A DNA stretch of 64,000 bases from Pomacea canaliculata (lineage: Eukaryota; Mollusca; Gastropoda; Architaenioglossa; Ampullariidae), in the NCBI RefSeq assembly GCF_003073045.1, contig NC_037596.1, forward strand, positions 8,327,416-8,391,415, in the 5' to 3' direction. The notes under the pieces were generated by a model. It was not told the origin of the DNA. It was given only the letters and a program-made list of their open reading frames with translations, and made no database searches. The translations under genes and the position numbers were made by a program. Numbering within the stretch: position 1 is the first letter of the stretch; the number at the start of each line of letters is the position of its first letter. Below are positions 63,147-64,000 of this stretch, piece by piece.

Positions 63147-63412
63147 CTGGTGTTTAAAAAACAATATTGTTCGTTGCAATCTTTAATCATAGAAAGAACA
63201 AAGTGCTGCGGTTACTTCGAGTAAAAAATAATTCCCTCGAAATTGTAATAATTTATAAACTGCCTCACTTTTTGTTTTTGGTTTTGTTAAATTGTATTTA
63301 AGGATTTGCCACACGTATTCCTGTGAACAGGAGCAGGTACAGCGCTATTTATAAAACAAAATTATTGACACTATGCATGAAGAAATCACACAACCGATGA
63401 ACATAAATATCA

Positions 63413-63445
63413 TCTTGTTGTTGTTGCTGCTGCTGCTGCTGCTGT

Positions 63446-63501
<56 letters not shown>

Positions 63502-63534
63502 CTGTTGCTGCTGCTGCTGCTCTTGCTGCTGTTC

Positions 63535-63565
<31 letters not shown>

Positions 63566-63625
63566 CGTCGTCGTCGTCGTCGTCATCATCATCATCATCA
63601 TCATTATTATTATTATTATTATTAA
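63413..63625. repeat. Compound trinucleotide microsatellite of about 210 bp
   Basis: Successive blocks of TTG/CTG, ATG, CTG/TTG, GTC, ATC and ATT lie in an intron of gene F. The matching place in gene E (about 55,235) lacks it. Any protein read from it is low-complexity artefact. Confidence 0.92.
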
Positions 63626-64000
63626 GCAGTGTGATTTTGGCAACTTTGGTTACATCCACACCATTAGTCGACCCCCACCAGCCATGGTAGGAATATTTGA
63701 TTGTGCGAAGGTCAGGGGCTATGTAAGGTAAGTCTACTTTGCTCATTTTTTATTGTTATTTTCTGGGTTCAAAGATGTTACTTATAGATGAAGTAATGCT
63801 AAGAAAAAAAAATTGCACATGCAACTTACACGGAAAAAACACATTTTGACAAAGTCACATTATAAATCCCCAATGAGAGTAAAAGAGAGACGGGAGGCAG
63901 AAGATGAGGGATAAAGCTAAAGAGATGAACGAAGAAGAAGCTTTTTGATAAGTGAAAATATGCAAACTAACTCAAAGAACTGATGAAGCTTTAATATATT

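Noticed and set aside
63373..63746. Long frames with poly-Met, poly-Leu, poly-Ser, poly-Asp and poly-Asn
   Set aside because: These are translations of the compound microsatellite, not protein.
1..64000. CRISPR arrays, bacterial operons, riboswitches
   Set aside because: Nothing of the kind is seen; gene structure with introns shows a eukaryotic genome.

Overview
The window looks like part of an animal genome, most likely a gastropod mollusc. The DNA is AT-rich and intron-rich, with many trinucleotide microsatellites. A pair of receptors combines CUB, C-type lectin, LDLa, leucine-rich repeat and seven-helix parts, the plan of the GRL101 receptor known from the snail Lymnaea. No bacterial-type operons, rRNA or clear tRNA genes were seen.

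The main content is a cluster of related immunoglobulin-superfamily membrane receptor genes, here called A, C, B, D, G, E and F in map order. The gene plan is a signal-peptide exon, an Ig1 exon, an Ig2 domain split over two exons by a phase-0 intron, an Ig3 exon, one or two further Ig exons, a transmembrane exon of about 129-135 nt (234 nt in G), and small tail exons. Almost all other introns are phase 1. A and B (minus strand, 1.7-9.4 kb and 14.2-20.2 kb) form a five-Ig subfamily. D (34.2-39.5 kb, minus), G (43.3-49.1 kb, plus), E (50.4-57.3 kb, minus) and F (59.7 kb to the right edge, minus) form a four-Ig subfamily. C (12.1-12.6 kb) is a two-exon remnant.

The small tail exons encode tyrosine motifs that resemble phosphotyrosine signalling sites. 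The proximal one is YAGL in D and E, YDTM in B and YESI in G, and in every case exactly 13 residues lie between the tyrosine and the last whole codon of the exon. The distal one is YQNV in D, E and F and YENL in B; G may have YNYL/YLHL. This pattern is visible only after splicing the exons by phase. It suggests a local family of signalling Ig receptors, perhaps for immunity or self-recognition; that role is inference.

The cluster is turning over. A and B sit in a segmental duplication (about 1.5-11.8 kb versus 15.3-21.4 kb). A carries a decayed PIF/Harbinger transposon and other insertions, while B has frame breaks in five exons. D has two one-base breaks. E and F are a later tandem duplication that also copied part of a G intron, and F has an 8-bp deletion that destroys the YAGL motif.

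Between the two halves lie two intronless, head-to-head GRL101-like receptor loci (23.6-27.4 kb minus, 29.0-33.0 kb plus), both broken by many frame changes and probably pseudogenes. The left edge holds a degenerate non-LTR retrotransposon. The 39.5-43.2 kb interval holds an orphan transmembrane exon and a SINE-like repeat.
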